From the NCBI RefSeq assembly GCF_046298265.1, contig NZ_JBKAHK010000005.1:248001-312000 (forward strand): 64,000 bases of DNA, in the 5' to 3' direction. This stretch comes from Gillisia xinjiangensis. GTDB lineage: Bacteria > Bacteroidota > Bacteroidia > Flavobacteriales > Flavobacteriaceae. The notes under the pieces are model-generated. The model did no database searches. It was not told where the DNA came from and saw only the letters and a list, made by a program, of their open reading frames with translations. The first letter of the stretch is position 1. Every line of letters begins with the position of its first letter. The position numbers and the translations under genes were made by a program. Positions 17,722 through 26,550 of the stretch are shown here, piece by piece.

Positions 17722-17883
17722 ATGGTACGACTTATTGTTATTTTCTTAATCATCGCCTTAGTGGCTGCCATCTTCGGATTTGGTGGGATTGCTGAAGGTT
17801 TTGCAGATATTGCAAAAATTATATTTTACATCTTTATAATCTTACTTGTAATCTCATTAATAAGCCGACTTTTCAGACGTTAA
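17722..17883 (+). CDS. DUF1328 family small membrane protein (53 aa)
   Basis: This short gene reads MVRLIVIFLIIALVAAIFGF and then GGIAEGFADIAK before a second hydrophobic helix and the basic end SRLFRR. The FGFGGIAEGFADIAK stretch is the DUF1328 (YtjA) signature. The product has two transmembrane helices and sits in the inner membrane. Its function is unknown. It is followed at once by a strong terminator at 17901, which confirms a separate transcript. Confidence 0.85.
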   Translation: MVRLIVIFLIIALVAAIFGFGGIAEGFADIAKIIFYIFIILLVISLISRLFRR

Positions 17884-17900
17884 AATAAATTATCTTATAA

Positions 17901-17942
17901 AAAATCCAATCATGGTATTAATATTGCCTGATTGGATTTTTT
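17901..17942 (+). terminator. Terminator after the DUF1328 gene
   Basis: A 12-bp stem (AAAATCCAATCA / TGATTGGATTTT) with a 16-base loop ends in a T run at 17937-17942. Confidence 0.85.
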
Positions 17943-17966
17943 AATACCAACCCTAAACCTTAAAAT

Positions 17967-18446
17967 ATGAGAAAATTGTTATTTATTCTTGCCACAGTAG
18001 TACTAACGGTATCCTGTGGTCCCACTAAAGTTGCTACTGAAGCCCGAAAAACCTTTAAAGGGGATTGGGTATTGAATGATGTCACCTACCCCAATAATAC
18101 AGGGATATATAATGTAACCCTGTTTAATGATGCATCAACAGCTTGTTTCAGGGGAAGTACCTGGAGTTTTGTTTCAAACAATAACACCGGAACCTATACT
18201 GCCCAGGGAGTAGATTGTACTGCCGGTGAGCGTTATTTTAGATGGTCTATAGACGAAGAAAACACACCTTCTGGAATGTTTGATTTTCTATTAAAACCAA
18301 CAGATAACAGATATAAATCCACCACTGGAGATCAGGGATTCAGATTGAATTTGGTAGCATTAACCGAGACTTCCATGGTTTGGCAACAAACAGTTAATTT
18401 AGAAGGAAAGCCTTTTGTTATTAGAATGAACTTTACTAAACTTTAA
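17967..18446 (+). CDS. Lipocalin-like lipoprotein
   Basis: A signal peptide with lipobox (LATVVLTVSC, Cys17) marks an exported lipoprotein. The mature part has FKGDWVLNDVTYPNNTGIYN and FRGSTWSFVSNNNTGTYTAQ, the pattern of lipocalin-like domains of Bacteroidota, with beta-rich sequence up to residue 159. Ligand unknown. The OmpA lipoprotein gene follows after 12 bases and a terminator follows that, so the two genes form an operon. Confidence 0.75.
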   Translation: MRKLLFILATVVLTVSCGPTKVATEARKTFKGDWVLNDVTYPNNTGIYNVTLFNDASTACFRGSTWSFVSNNNTGTYTAQGVDCTAGERYFRWSIDEENTPSGMFDFLLKPTDNRYKSTTGDQGFRLNLVALTETSMVWQQTVNLEGKPFVIRMNFTKL

Positions 18447-18458
18447 AATTAAACAATT

Positions 18459-19154
18459 ATGAAAATAGGAATGAATAAATATGTAGCCTTATTATTTGCT
18501 GCTACCATGTTAATTAGTTGTGATGCGACAAGGAATGCCAGCAATAAGCAAAAAGGTACCGTAATTGGTGCAGGTAGTGGTGCTGTTATAGGCGGAGTAA
18601 TAGGCAATAATACCGGAGACGGAAATACCGCGCTTGGTGCTATTATTGGAGGTGTTGTTGGTGGTGCAGCAGGTGCATATATCGGCAACAGGATGGATAA
18701 ACAAGCTCAAAAAATTGAACAGGAAATCCCTGGAGCTGAAGTAGAGCGCGTTGGTGAAGGAATCAATGTTACATTTGATGAAAGCAGTGGAATTTATTTT
18801 GATACAGAAAAGTTTAATATAAATTCCGCATCTCAGGAAACGCTTAACAAACTGGCTGGAATCTTCAAGGAGTATCCGGATACCAATATTTTGGTAGAAG
18901 GACATACAGATAGTTCAGGAAGCGATTCTTATAACCTGACTTTATCCAAGAACCGAGCACAGGCAGTAACAAACTACCTGGTAACCAACGGTGTTCCCAA
19001 GAATAGGTTTGACACTAAGTGGTACGGAGAATCTCAGCCAAAGTATGATAATAATACCGCTGAAGGAAGAGCTAAAAACCGTAGGGTAGAATTAGCTATT
19101 GTTGCTAATGAAGACCTAAAGAAAGAAGCGGAAGAAGCTGCCAAGGAAAATTAA
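18459..19154 (+). CDS. OmpA-family lipoprotein with glycine-zipper segment
   Basis: Signal peptide with lipobox (TMLISC, Cys21 from the first Met; a second Met at residue 5 is the other possible start). Residues 33-77 form a glycine-zipper region (GAGSGAVIGGVIGNNTGDGN). The C-terminal 110 residues are an OmpA peptidoglycan-binding domain with ILVEGHTDSSGSDSYNLTLS and NRRVELAI. It probably tethers the outer membrane to the wall. It is cotranscribed with the lipocalin-like gene and closed by the terminator at 19179. Confidence 0.9.
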   Translation: MKIGMNKYVALLFAATMLISCDATRNASNKQKGTVIGAGSGAVIGGVIGNNTGDGNTALGAIIGGVVGGAAGAYIGNRMDKQAQKIEQEIPGAEVERVGEGINVTFDESSGIYFDTEKFNINSASQETLNKLAGIFKEYPDTNILVEGHTDSSGSDSYNLTLSKNRAQAVTNYLVTNGVPKNRFDTKWYGESQPKYDNNTAEGRAKNRRVELAIVANEDLKKEAEEAAKEN

Positions 19155-19178
19155 AATATGCTCCTTAAACATATATTA

Positions 19179-19207
19179 AATCCCGGAAATTTCCGGGATT
19201 TTTTTAT
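19179..19207 (+). terminator. Strong terminator before the polyketide cluster
   Basis: A perfect 22-base palindrome (AATCCCGGAAA / TTTCCGGGATT) is followed by T-rich sequence to 19207. The next gene starts only 22 bases later, at 19229. Confidence 0.9.
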
Positions 19208-19228
19208 TCTTTTAATTACCTTCCACTG

Positions 19229-20353
19229 GTGAAAAAAGCCGATATAGGAATCGTGGGTGGAGGAATAGCCGGTCTTACCGCTGCCATACATTTGGCTTCC
19301 TGCGGTTTAAAGGTTTTGCTGTTTGAAAAAGAGAAGTACCCGCACCACAAAGTATGTGGGGAGTATCTTTCCCGGGAAATCCTTCCTTATCTGAAGTCCC
19401 TAAATATCTCTTTAGAAAGTCTACAACCTAAAATAATCGATCAACTTCTATACAGCACCCCTTCAGGAAAAACCATAAAAACAGATCTTAAATCAGGAGG
19501 TTTTGGTATTAGCCGATATGCCCTGGATAATTATTTGTATGAAAAGGCTAAGGAACAAAATGTTGATATAATTCATCAAACGGTTACTAATACCACCTTC
19601 GAAAATGAATTTTTTGAGATTAGGACTTTTGAAAACCAGGCCTTTCCGACCAAAATAGTGCTTGGAGCCTTTGGGAAACGCTCCGGCCTTGATAAAAAAT
19701 TAAACAGACAATTTATTGAAAAAAAATCAGGCTGGCTTGCGGTAAAGGCCCATTATAAACTTGATGATTATCCCAACAACAGGGTTTCACTTCATAATTT
19801 TAAGGGAGGTTATTGCGGTCTTTCCAAAACCGAAACAGATTCCGTAAATGTATGCTATCTTGCATCTTATGAGAGTTTTAAAAATTATAAAAGCATTGAT
19901 TCCTATAAAGAAGAAGTACTCTGCAGAAATCCCCAGCTAAAAACATTTTTTCATGAAGCAGTCCCATTATTTGAAACGGACCTCAGCATAGCTCAGATTT
20001 CTTTTGAGAAAAAATCCTTGGTAGAAGATCATATACTTATGTTGGGAGATGCTGCCGGTTTGATACACCCACTTTGCGGAAATGGGATGGCTATGGCTTT
20101 TCACAGCGCAAAACTGGCCTCAGAAAGCATTTTAAAGTATTATAATCCAAACGCTTTCAGCAGAACCGATATTGAAAAAGAGTATATTAAAAAATGGGAT
20201 CAACAATTTAAATCCCGAATGAAAATAGGGAGCGCACTTCAAAAAATTCTCCTGAAGCCTTTTTTAGCCGAGGCTTCACAGAATATAATAAAAATAATTC
20301 CTTCATTACTGCCCTTTATTATAGCTAAAACTCACGGAAAACCTGTTATATGA
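19229..20353 (+). CDS. FAD-dependent oxidoreductase of the polyketide cluster
   Basis: Flavoprotein of the geranylgeranyl-reductase/PHBH-like group. The N-terminal dinucleotide fold is DIGIVGGGIAGLTAAIHLA (residues 5-23), and the second FAD motif is LMLGDAAGLIHPLCGNGMAM near residue 270. 374 aa. The start is GTG (19229). It is the first gene of an eight-gene set and overlaps the methyltransferase by four bases (ATGA). In Streptomyces phenolic-lipid loci (srs), a flavin hydroxylase acts on the alkylresorcinol made by a type III PKS. A like role (ring hydroxylation or reduction) is inferred here. Confidence 0.85.
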   Translation: MKKADIGIVGGGIAGLTAAIHLASCGLKVLLFEKEKYPHHKVCGEYLSREILPYLKSLNISLESLQPKIIDQLLYSTPSGKTIKTDLKSGGFGISRYALDNYLYEKAKEQNVDIIHQTVTNTTFENEFFEIRTFENQAFPTKIVLGAFGKRSGLDKKLNRQFIEKKSGWLAVKAHYKLDDYPNNRVSLHNFKGGYCGLSKTETDSVNVCYLASYESFKNYKSIDSYKEEVLCRNPQLKTFFHEAVPLFETDLSIAQISFEKKSLVEDHILMLGDAAGLIHPLCGNGMAMAFHSAKLASESILKYYNPNAFSRTDIEKEYIKKWDQQFKSRMKIGSALQKILLKPFLAEASQNIIKIIPSLLPFIIAKTHGKPVI

Positions 20354-21063
20354 GTAAAATAAGCACTCTAAAAAGAACCGATGAAAGCGAAATCATGGAT
20401 GATTTCGAGTTGAAGGGAACCGATTTGGAAAAAACCCTATCTGATCTTGATAACATCAATAAATGGCTTGGCGGAAACAAAATTACACTTCAGGGCATTA
20501 AAATATTGCTCAGGGATCAGCCTAAGTCTGAACCTGTGCATATTGCAGATATTGGTTGCGGGAATGGATCAATTCTTAGGGAGATAGCGAAATGGGGAAG
20601 GAAAGAGAACTATACACTGGAGCTCACGGGGATAGACGCAAATCCATATACCATTGAAATTGCAGAAAAACTATCTTATTATTATCCGGAAATTAAATAT
20701 TATTCCATCGATATTTTTCAGGATGAATTTGAAAAGATGAACTTCGATATTTTGCTTTGCACTTTAACCTTGCATCATTTTAGAGATTCAGAAATTGAGG
20801 AGCTTATCAAATTATTCATCAGGCAGTCTAAATTTGGGATTGTGATAAATGACCTGCAGCGAAGTGAAATTGCCTACAGGCTTTTTCAGGCCTTTTGTGC
20901 CGTTTTTATTAGAAATGAAATTGCACGAAAAGATGGTCTCACCTCTATTTTACGTGGATTTAAAAAAAGTGATCTACAGGTTTTTTCAAATAAGATTTTG
21001 GTTAAAAAACAAAAAATAAGCTGGAAATGGGCGTTCCGCTATCAATGGATAATTCAGAAATAA
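20350..21063 (+). CDS. Class I SAM-dependent methyltransferase of the polyketide cluster
   Basis: The SAM-binding motif I is VHIADIGCGNGSILREI at about residues 63-79, followed by ELTGIDANPYTIEIAEKL (motif II region) and FDILLCTLTLHHF. 237 aa, normal for small-molecule methyltransferases. It overlaps the upstream oxidoreductase by four bases and ends 6 bases before the type III PKS. By analogy with srs-type operons it may O- or C-methylate the polyketide ring. The substrate is inferred only. Confidence 0.85.
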   Translation: MSKISTLKRTDESEIMDDFELKGTDLEKTLSDLDNINKWLGGNKITLQGIKILLRDQPKSEPVHIADIGCGNGSILREIAKWGRKENYTLELTGIDANPYTIEIAEKLSYYYPEIKYYSIDIFQDEFEKMNFDILLCTLTLHHFRDSEIEELIKLFIRQSKFGIVINDLQRSEIAYRLFQAFCAVFIRNEIARKDGLTSILRGFKKSDLQVFSNKILVKKQKISWKWAFRYQWIIQK

Positions 21064-21069
21064 AAAAAT

Positions 21070-22122
21070 ATGAGTGTTACTATCGTACATGTGGAAAAAG
21101 AACTACCTCAATATTTCCGGGAAACCAAAGATATTTTACCGCTGGTAGAAAATTGGCTTGGTGATAAAGATGAGCGCTTCCGAAGAAAAATTTTAAAGAT
21201 CTTTGAAGGTGCTGCGGTAGATAAACGTTATTCTATTATGTCTCCTGAAGAGGTTTTTGTTTCAACTTCCTTTGAGGAAAAAAATAATATTTATGTTCGT
21301 GAGATTAAAAAACTGGGAACAACTGTACTTGAAAATTCCTTAAAAAAAGCCAGCTGGGAACCAAAATCCCTGGATTATATCATCACGGTAAGTTGCACCG
21401 GTATAATGATCCCTTCTCTGGATGCGTATTTGATCAATGAACTTGAATTAAAACAAACTATCACAAGACTTCCCGTAACCGAAATGGGGTGTGCTGCCGG
21501 GATTTCGGGGATGATTTATGCTTTTAATTTTTTGAAAGCAAATCCGGGTAAAAGAGCAGCTGTAGTGGCGGTAGAAAGCCCTACGGCCACTTTTCAACTG
21601 GATGATTTCAGTATGGCAAATATGGTGAGTGCAGCGATTTTTGGAGACGGCGCTGCCTGTGTTCTTCTTTCTTCTGAAGAAAATATTGAAGGCCCCAAAA
21701 TAATTGCAGAAGAGATGTATCACTTTTTTGATGCCACACATTTAATGGGCTTTCACCTGTCTAATAATGGATTACAAATGATCCTGGATGAAACAGTTCC
21801 TGAAACGATCGCTGAACATTTCCCAGCGATCATTCACCCTTTTCTTGAACAGAACAATACCAATATTGAAGAAGTGCAGCATTTGATATTTCATCCTGGC
21901 GGTAAAAAAATTGTTCAAACCGTTTCTGATCTTTTTGGTATCTTAGGAAAGAATATCGACGATACGCGCGAAGTTCTCAGGCTTTATGGAAATATGAGCA
22001 GCGTAACCGTTCTTTATGTATTGGAAAGATTTTTAAACAAGGAACTCCCCAAAGGCGAGCAGGGTTTAATGTTAAGTTTCGGTCCGGGGTTTTCTGCTCA
22101 AAGAATTTTATTAAAATGGTAA
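21070..22122 (+). CDS. Type III polyketide synthase (chalcone/stilbene synthase superfamily)
   Basis: Homodimeric ketosynthase that extends an acyl starter with malonyl units and cyclises the product. The catalytic triad is complete: Cys109 in VSCTGIMIPS, His275 in LIFHPGGKK, Asn308 in YGNMSSVTV. The C-terminal SFGPGF loop (336-341) matches the family GFGPG loop. 350 aa fits. The neighbours supply their own fatty-acyl machinery, so a long-chain acyl-ACP or acyl-CoA starter, giving an alkylresorcinol or alkylpyrone, is likely. It overlaps the next gene by seven bases. Confidence 0.92.
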   Translation: MSVTIVHVEKELPQYFRETKDILPLVENWLGDKDERFRRKILKIFEGAAVDKRYSIMSPEEVFVSTSFEEKNNIYVREIKKLGTTVLENSLKKASWEPKSLDYIITVSCTGIMIPSLDAYLINELELKQTITRLPVTEMGCAAGISGMIYAFNFLKANPGKRAAVVAVESPTATFQLDDFSMANMVSAAIFGDGAACVLLSSEENIEGPKIIAEEMYHFFDATHLMGFHLSNNGLQMILDETVPETIAEHFPAIIHPFLEQNNTNIEEVQHLIFHPGGKKIVQTVSDLFGILGKNIDDTREVLRLYGNMSSVTVLYVLERFLNKELPKGEQGLMLSFGPGFSAQRILLKW

Positions 22123-22910
22123 CAGAATTTAAAGACAGTAATTATTGGGCCCTTATTTTAGGCGGCAGTAGCGGACTTGGTCTTGCAACTGCCCGCAAAC
22201 TGGCAAAGCATGGGATGAATATCATCATAATCCACCGCGACCGAAAATCGGAATTATCCGATATAGAGGAAGCCTTTGAGGATATCAGGAACAGCGATGT
22301 CCGCCTGGAAAGTTTTAATGTAGATGCTATTCAAAAGGAAAAAAGGGAAAGCCTTATTGAAGAGATCAAGAAAGTTCTTGGAGAACATGGAAAAATCAGA
22401 ACTTTGGTTCACAGTATTGCAAAAGGAAATTTAAAACCTATGAACGGGGAAGATCCGGTTCTTGAAAACATTGATTTTCAGTTAACCCTGGATGCGATGG
22501 CACTGAGTTTATACGATTGGACGCAGGCTGTTTTTAAAGCCCAACTTTTCGCAAAAGATGCGCGTGTAATTTCCTTTACCAGCGAAGGAAGTCAGAAAGC
22601 GTGGCCCAATTATGGCGCTGTGTCCGTAGCAAAAGCTGCACTGGAATCCATTACCAGAAGTATGGCTCTGGAATTCGCTCCTTTTGGAATTCGCGCGAAT
22701 TGCATTCAGGCAGGAGTTACTGTTACCAGGTCTTTTCAAATGATCCCTGGAAGCGATACCCTGCGCGAACATGCTTTAAAACATAATCCATTTAAACGAC
22801 TTACGATTCCAAAGGATATTGCCAATGTGGTCTATTTGCTTTCAAAAGATGAAGCAAGCTGGATTACCGGGACTATAATCCCTGTAAACGGTGGGGAACA
22901 TCTGAAATAA
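22116..22910 (+). CDS. Enoyl-ACP-reductase-like SDR of the polyketide cluster
   Basis: NAD(P)-binding motif GGSSGLGLATA (residues 16-26) at the N-terminus. The motif HSIAKG (99-104) and the active-site spacing Tyr166-x6-Lys173 (YGAVSVAK) are those of FabI/FabL-type enoyl reductases, not of ketoreductases (Tyr-x3-Lys). The end ITGTIIPVNGGEH is typical of SDRs. 264 aa. It would reduce the enoyl intermediate made by the dehydratase encoded next. The start overlaps the PKS stop by seven bases (translational coupling). Confidence 0.85.
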   Translation: MVTEFKDSNYWALILGGSSGLGLATARKLAKHGMNIIIIHRDRKSELSDIEEAFEDIRNSDVRLESFNVDAIQKEKRESLIEEIKKVLGEHGKIRTLVHSIAKGNLKPMNGEDPVLENIDFQLTLDAMALSLYDWTQAVFKAQLFAKDARVISFTSEGSQKAWPNYGAVSVAKAALESITRSMALEFAPFGIRANCIQAGVTVTRSFQMIPGSDTLREHALKHNPFKRLTIPKDIANVVYLLSKDEASWITGTIIPVNGGEHLK

Positions 22911-22929
22911 AACCTAAAATTCTATCTGT

Positions 22930-23397
22930 TTGACTTCAGTCGATATTATTTCAAAATTACCTTATGCTCCTCCGTTTTTGTTTGTAGATGAAATCCTGCA
23001 AATCAATGATCGGGGGGTTACGGGCCTTTATAAATTCCCCGAAGATTCTTTTTTCTATTCCGGACATTTTAAGGATAATCCCATAACCCCGGGAGTAATT
23101 CTTACAGAATGTATGGCACAAATTGGGGTGGTTAGTTTGGGTGTATTTCTTATCTCTTCGGAAAATAATGAGAATGTAGAAAGCAAGCGGAAAATAGGAT
23201 TGAGTTCCACTGAAATAGATTTCTATAAACCTGTTTTTCCCGGGGAATGTGTAAAAGTGGTTTCTACAAAAGAATATTTCCGATTCAATAAATTGAAATG
23301 TAAGGTTGAGATGTTTGATATGGAAGAAAATCTTATTTGCAGGGGAAAAATTGCGGGTATGATTTCCGGGGAGATCGCTAAAAATAATGCGGAATGA
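22930..23397 (+). CDS. FabZ-like 3-hydroxyacyl-ACP dehydratase
   Basis: Hotdog-fold dehydratase with catalytic His46 (YSGHFKDNPITPGV) and the acidic residue Glu60 (ILTECMAQIG). 155 aa matches FabZ. The start is a TTG at 22930; no ATG or GTG is available between it and the upstream in-frame stop. It overlaps the KAS gene by four bases. The cluster has dehydratase and enoyl reductase but no ketoreductase, so reduction of the 3-keto group probably relies on the housekeeping FabG. Confidence 0.88.
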   Translation: MTSVDIISKLPYAPPFLFVDEILQINDRGVTGLYKFPEDSFFYSGHFKDNPITPGVILTECMAQIGVVSLGVFLISSENNENVESKRKIGLSSTEIDFYKPVFPGECVKVVSTKEYFRFNKLKCKVEMFDMEENLICRGKIAGMISGEIAKNNAE

Positions 23398-24668
23398 AAA
23401 ATCGGGTCGTAATTACCGGGATGGGTGTTGTTGCCCCAAACGCTGTTGGTTTGGAGGAATTTGAAACAGCCATTCGAACCGGGAAAAGCGGGATAGAATT
23501 CTATCAGGAATTAGCCGATCTTAATTTTTCCTGCCAGATAGGCGGGAAGCCGGATATTTCTTCAGAAAAATTAAAAAATTATTTTACCGATCTTCAATTG
23601 CGCGGACTAAAAAGCAGCGGAATTATTTACGGTGTAATTGCAGGGACAGATGCCTGGGCAGACGCGGGCTTTGTTAAAACGGGTGAGGAAACACCAGATT
23701 GGGACAGCGGAATTATATTTGGTACAGGAATTCTTGGCGTGGATAAATTTAGGGAGGCCATTCATTTAATAGATGCCGGAAATACACGAAGACTGGGAAG
23801 TACCAGCGTACTTCAAACTATGGCAAGCGGAATAAGTGCATATTTAGGTGGGATTTTAGGTTGCGGAAATCAGGTTACCACCAATTCCTCTGCCTGCACT
23901 ACGGGAACGGAAGCTCTTTTAATGGGATTTGAACGCATACAGGCCGGGAAAGCAAAAAGGATGTTGGTAGGAAGTTGCAGCGATCATGGCCCTTATGTTT
24001 GGGGAGGTTTTGATGCGATGCGAATATTACCTGGGAATTATAATGAGAACCCTCAGGAAGCTCCGGGACCTATGAATGCCTCGGTGGCAGGATTTATCCC
24101 GGGAAGTGGTGCAGGAGCGCTCCTGCTGGAGGAATATTCCTCGGCTAAGGCGCGTGGCGCCAAAATCTACGCAGAAGTACTGGGAGGGGAAGTGAACAGC
24201 GGTGGACAGCGCGGTGGTGGCAGTATGACCGCAGCAAATAGCCAGGCAGTACAGCGTTGTATTAAAGGCGCCCTGAAAAATTCCGGTATTTCAGCAAATG
24301 AGATCGATGCAATCAATGGTCATTTAACAGGAACTTCCGGGGATCCTGTTGAAATAGAGAACTGGATGCTGGGTCTGAATCGAAAAAAAGAAAATTTTCC
24401 ATATATTAATTCCCTTAAAGGGATGACAGGACATTGTTTAAGTGCTTCGGGAAGTATTGAATGTGTAGCATCTGTGCTGCAGTTGTATAAAAATTTTATC
24501 TTCGGTAATGTTAACTGTGAAAAACTTCATCCTGAAATAAGTAACCGAATAGCTTCAGAAAAAGTTCCACCTAAAACAATGGAAGTTCCTCTGAATATTA
24601 TCGCCAAAGCTAGTTTTGGTTTTGGGGATGTTAACGGGGTTGTGATTTTTAGAAAAATGACCGAATAA
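23394..24668 (+). CDS. Beta-ketoacyl-ACP synthase, FabF-like, of the polyketide cluster
   Basis: Condensing enzyme with the complete Cys-His-His triad: Cys168 (NSSACTTGTEA), His310 (INGHLTGTSGDPVE) and His347 (GMTGHCLSASG). 424 aa is the FabF size. It would elongate the acyl chain carried by the ACP encoded next, feeding the type III PKS. Its start overlaps the dehydratase gene by four bases. Confidence 0.92.
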   Translation: MKNRVVITGMGVVAPNAVGLEEFETAIRTGKSGIEFYQELADLNFSCQIGGKPDISSEKLKNYFTDLQLRGLKSSGIIYGVIAGTDAWADAGFVKTGEETPDWDSGIIFGTGILGVDKFREAIHLIDAGNTRRLGSTSVLQTMASGISAYLGGILGCGNQVTTNSSACTTGTEALLMGFERIQAGKAKRMLVGSCSDHGPYVWGGFDAMRILPGNYNENPQEAPGPMNASVAGFIPGSGAGALLLEEYSSAKARGAKIYAEVLGGEVNSGGQRGGGSMTAANSQAVQRCIKGALKNSGISANEIDAINGHLTGTSGDPVEIENWMLGLNRKKENFPYINSLKGMTGHCLSASGSIECVASVLQLYKNFIFGNVNCEKLHPEISNRIASEKVPPKTMEVPLNIIAKASFGFGDVNGVVIFRKMTE

Positions 24669-24703
24669 GACAATAACTAAAACCAATTATCTAAATATAT
24701 AAA

Positions 24704-24952
24704 ATGCCGGAAAAAGATATACTTGACAAATTAAAAGCAATTGTAACGCCCTATGTTCAGAATAAAGTGGGGCTGGAACATTTTAATGAAAAAACCGATT
24801 TTTTAAATGATCTGAAAATAAATTCCGCAAACCTTGTGGATGTGGTGCTGGATGTGGAAGATGAATTTAATATTGAGATAGATACAGAATCTATGAACGG
24901 CATGTTAACAGCAGGCGATGCGAAAAATATAATTCTGAAGAAAATCGGTTAA
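24704..24952 (+). CDS. Acyl carrier protein of the polyketide cluster
   Basis: An 82-aa acidic helical protein. The phosphopantetheine attachment site is Ser41 in LKINSANLVDVV, with Asn in place of the usual Asp before Ser. VEDEFNIEID and GDAKNIILKKI follow as in other ACPs. It lies between the KAS and the phosphopantetheinyl transferase, so it is probably a dedicated carrier. Confidence 0.9.
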   Translation: MPEKDILDKLKAIVTPYVQNKVGLEHFNEKTDFLNDLKINSANLVDVVLDVEDEFNIEIDTESMNGMLTAGDAKNIILKKIG

Positions 24953-24954
24953 AA

Positions 24955-25527
24955 ATGATCGGGAATGATATCATAGATCTCAAGATTAGTTTAGGCAAAA
25001 ACAACTGGAAACGGAAGGGGTTTCTGAACAAGCTTTTTTCTGAAGAAGAACAGGATTGGATTTTAAATTCGAAGGCTCCGGAACTTAATATCTGGTTGCT
25101 ATGGTCTATGAAAGAATCTGCTTACAAAGCACATCAGCGAAGGTTTGAACTACCCAGAAGTTACAATCCAAAAGCTTTTAGGTGCGAGATCACCGAAGAT
25201 AAAATAGCTTCTGTTTCCGGGAAAGTGAGTATTGATAAGAACTCATACCTTACAAAAGCTTCAATTTCCAAAGAGTATATCTATTGTATTGCAACCTTGA
25301 GCAATGCTACTCTTTTTCAAAAAATTTATTTTAAACCTACAGATCTTAAATTGCAACTTATTAATGCGGTTTCTAAACAACAAAATCTTCCGAAGGAAAA
25401 AATTTCAATAAAAAAAACATCTCAATTTATTCCTTTTCTAATTTTCGAAAATCAAAAATTATTTTGTAATTTTTCAATGACACATCATGGGGATTTTTCG
25501 GCATTTATTATGGAGTTAAGGAACTAA
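24955..25527 (+). CDS. 4'-phosphopantetheinyl transferase superfamily protein
   Basis: Loads the pantetheine arm onto an ACP. The N-terminal MIGNDIIDLK (Asp of the Mg site) and WSMKESAYKAHQRRF (Glu-x3-Lys) are the AcpS/Sfp signatures. 190 aa. It begins two bases after the ACP stop codon, so it most likely activates that ACP. It ends the eight-gene cluster. Confidence 0.88.
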   Translation: MIGNDIIDLKISLGKNNWKRKGFLNKLFSEEEQDWILNSKAPELNIWLLWSMKESAYKAHQRRFELPRSYNPKAFRCEITEDKIASVSGKVSIDKNSYLTKASISKEYIYCIATLSNATLFQKIYFKPTDLKLQLINAVSKQQNLPKEKISIKKTSQFIPFLIFENQKLFCNFSMTHHGDFSAFIMELRN

Positions 25528-25614
25528 TAAATTCCAGTTAAACAATACTAATACAGCTTGCCGAAATAAGTTCCGTTTGTAAATTGATCCAACAAATTAA
25601 AACCTATTAGCAAT

Positions 25615-26334
25615 ATGAAGACAGTAGATAAAATGGAAATTTTAAACAGCCAATCCGCTGAGTTTATTCAAAAAAGTGAAACAGGAAAGTTTCTAAAACT
25701 TATTCCGGATACCTTTATTATTAAAGGAGAAGAGGCCGAAAAAGGATTCAATCAGGGTTATGCCATTCGTCATTTAAACCTGAAAGATATTATTTTGATT
25801 GATGTGGTGGAGGAGGCTACGCGGGAAGCAGTCAAAAAACTGGTAAAAGAGGGGTATAACATAAATGCTATCCTGCTCTCAAATTCCGATGTATATAAAA
25901 GAGCGTATGCAGATTTAAAAACAATTTCCGAAGATGCCGGAGATGCTCAAATATTTATACATCCACGAACTACACTTAAAGATAATTTTAAAACTAAAGA
26001 CATAACAAAAAAAGATGAAATCCTAAAACCTTTTAAATTAAAGATCCAAGATCTTCCCGGAAATGGGGGGGGATCTGTTTTGATTTTTTGCGAATTTAAT
26101 GAAGGAATGTTATTCACCGGTGACGATGCAGAGGGATCTCCTTATAACAGTGATTTAAATACCTTCACACGTCCGGCCATGCAGAGTAAGAATGACGAAT
26201 TTGGGTTGGCAGAAAGTTGGGGAGCATATCCTGAGGAATTTACTTATTTATTCCCATTGAAAGGAAAACCGGCTTTTAATATTGAAGATGGCCAGCGTTT
26301 GGATATTCTTAATAAATTAAGTCGTATTCAGTAA
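25615..26334 (+). CDS. MBL-fold-like protein with degenerate metal site
   Basis: The sequence has the layout of the metallo-beta-lactamase fold: IILIDVVEEATREAVKKL, then AILLSNSDVYKRAYADL where an active enzyme would have HxHxDH, then AQIFIHP, and finally GMLFTGDDAEGSP. The His/Asp cluster is missing (LLSNSDVYK), so a standard dinuclear metal centre is unlikely. 239 aa. It follows the cluster by 87 bases, and TCCGTTTG at 25571 (one mismatch to TAnnTTTG) may be its own promoter. Function unknown. Confidence 0.6.
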   Translation: MKTVDKMEILNSQSAEFIQKSETGKFLKLIPDTFIIKGEEAEKGFNQGYAIRHLNLKDIILIDVVEEATREAVKKLVKEGYNINAILLSNSDVYKRAYADLKTISEDAGDAQIFIHPRTTLKDNFKTKDITKKDEILKPFKLKIQDLPGNGGGSVLIFCEFNEGMLFTGDDAEGSPYNSDLNTFTRPAMQSKNDEFGLAESWGAYPEEFTYLFPLKGKPAFNIEDGQRLDILNKLSRIQ

Positions 26335-26550
26335 TATAAAACTGGAATTTTTTCCTTTTACATAGCTCGTGAACTTGGTGCGAGGTAATTAATTCTGAAT
26401 TATTTGATTAAAAAGGGGGCTATTTCTAAAGGTTTTTCACGTCATTCCCATTTTAATAGTATGCTTTTCTTTTATGAAGCACTATTGATTTTCGATTAAC
26501 GCAGAAAAATTTATTTTTCAAATAGCCTTCTATTTATTTTTCAGTTTAAA

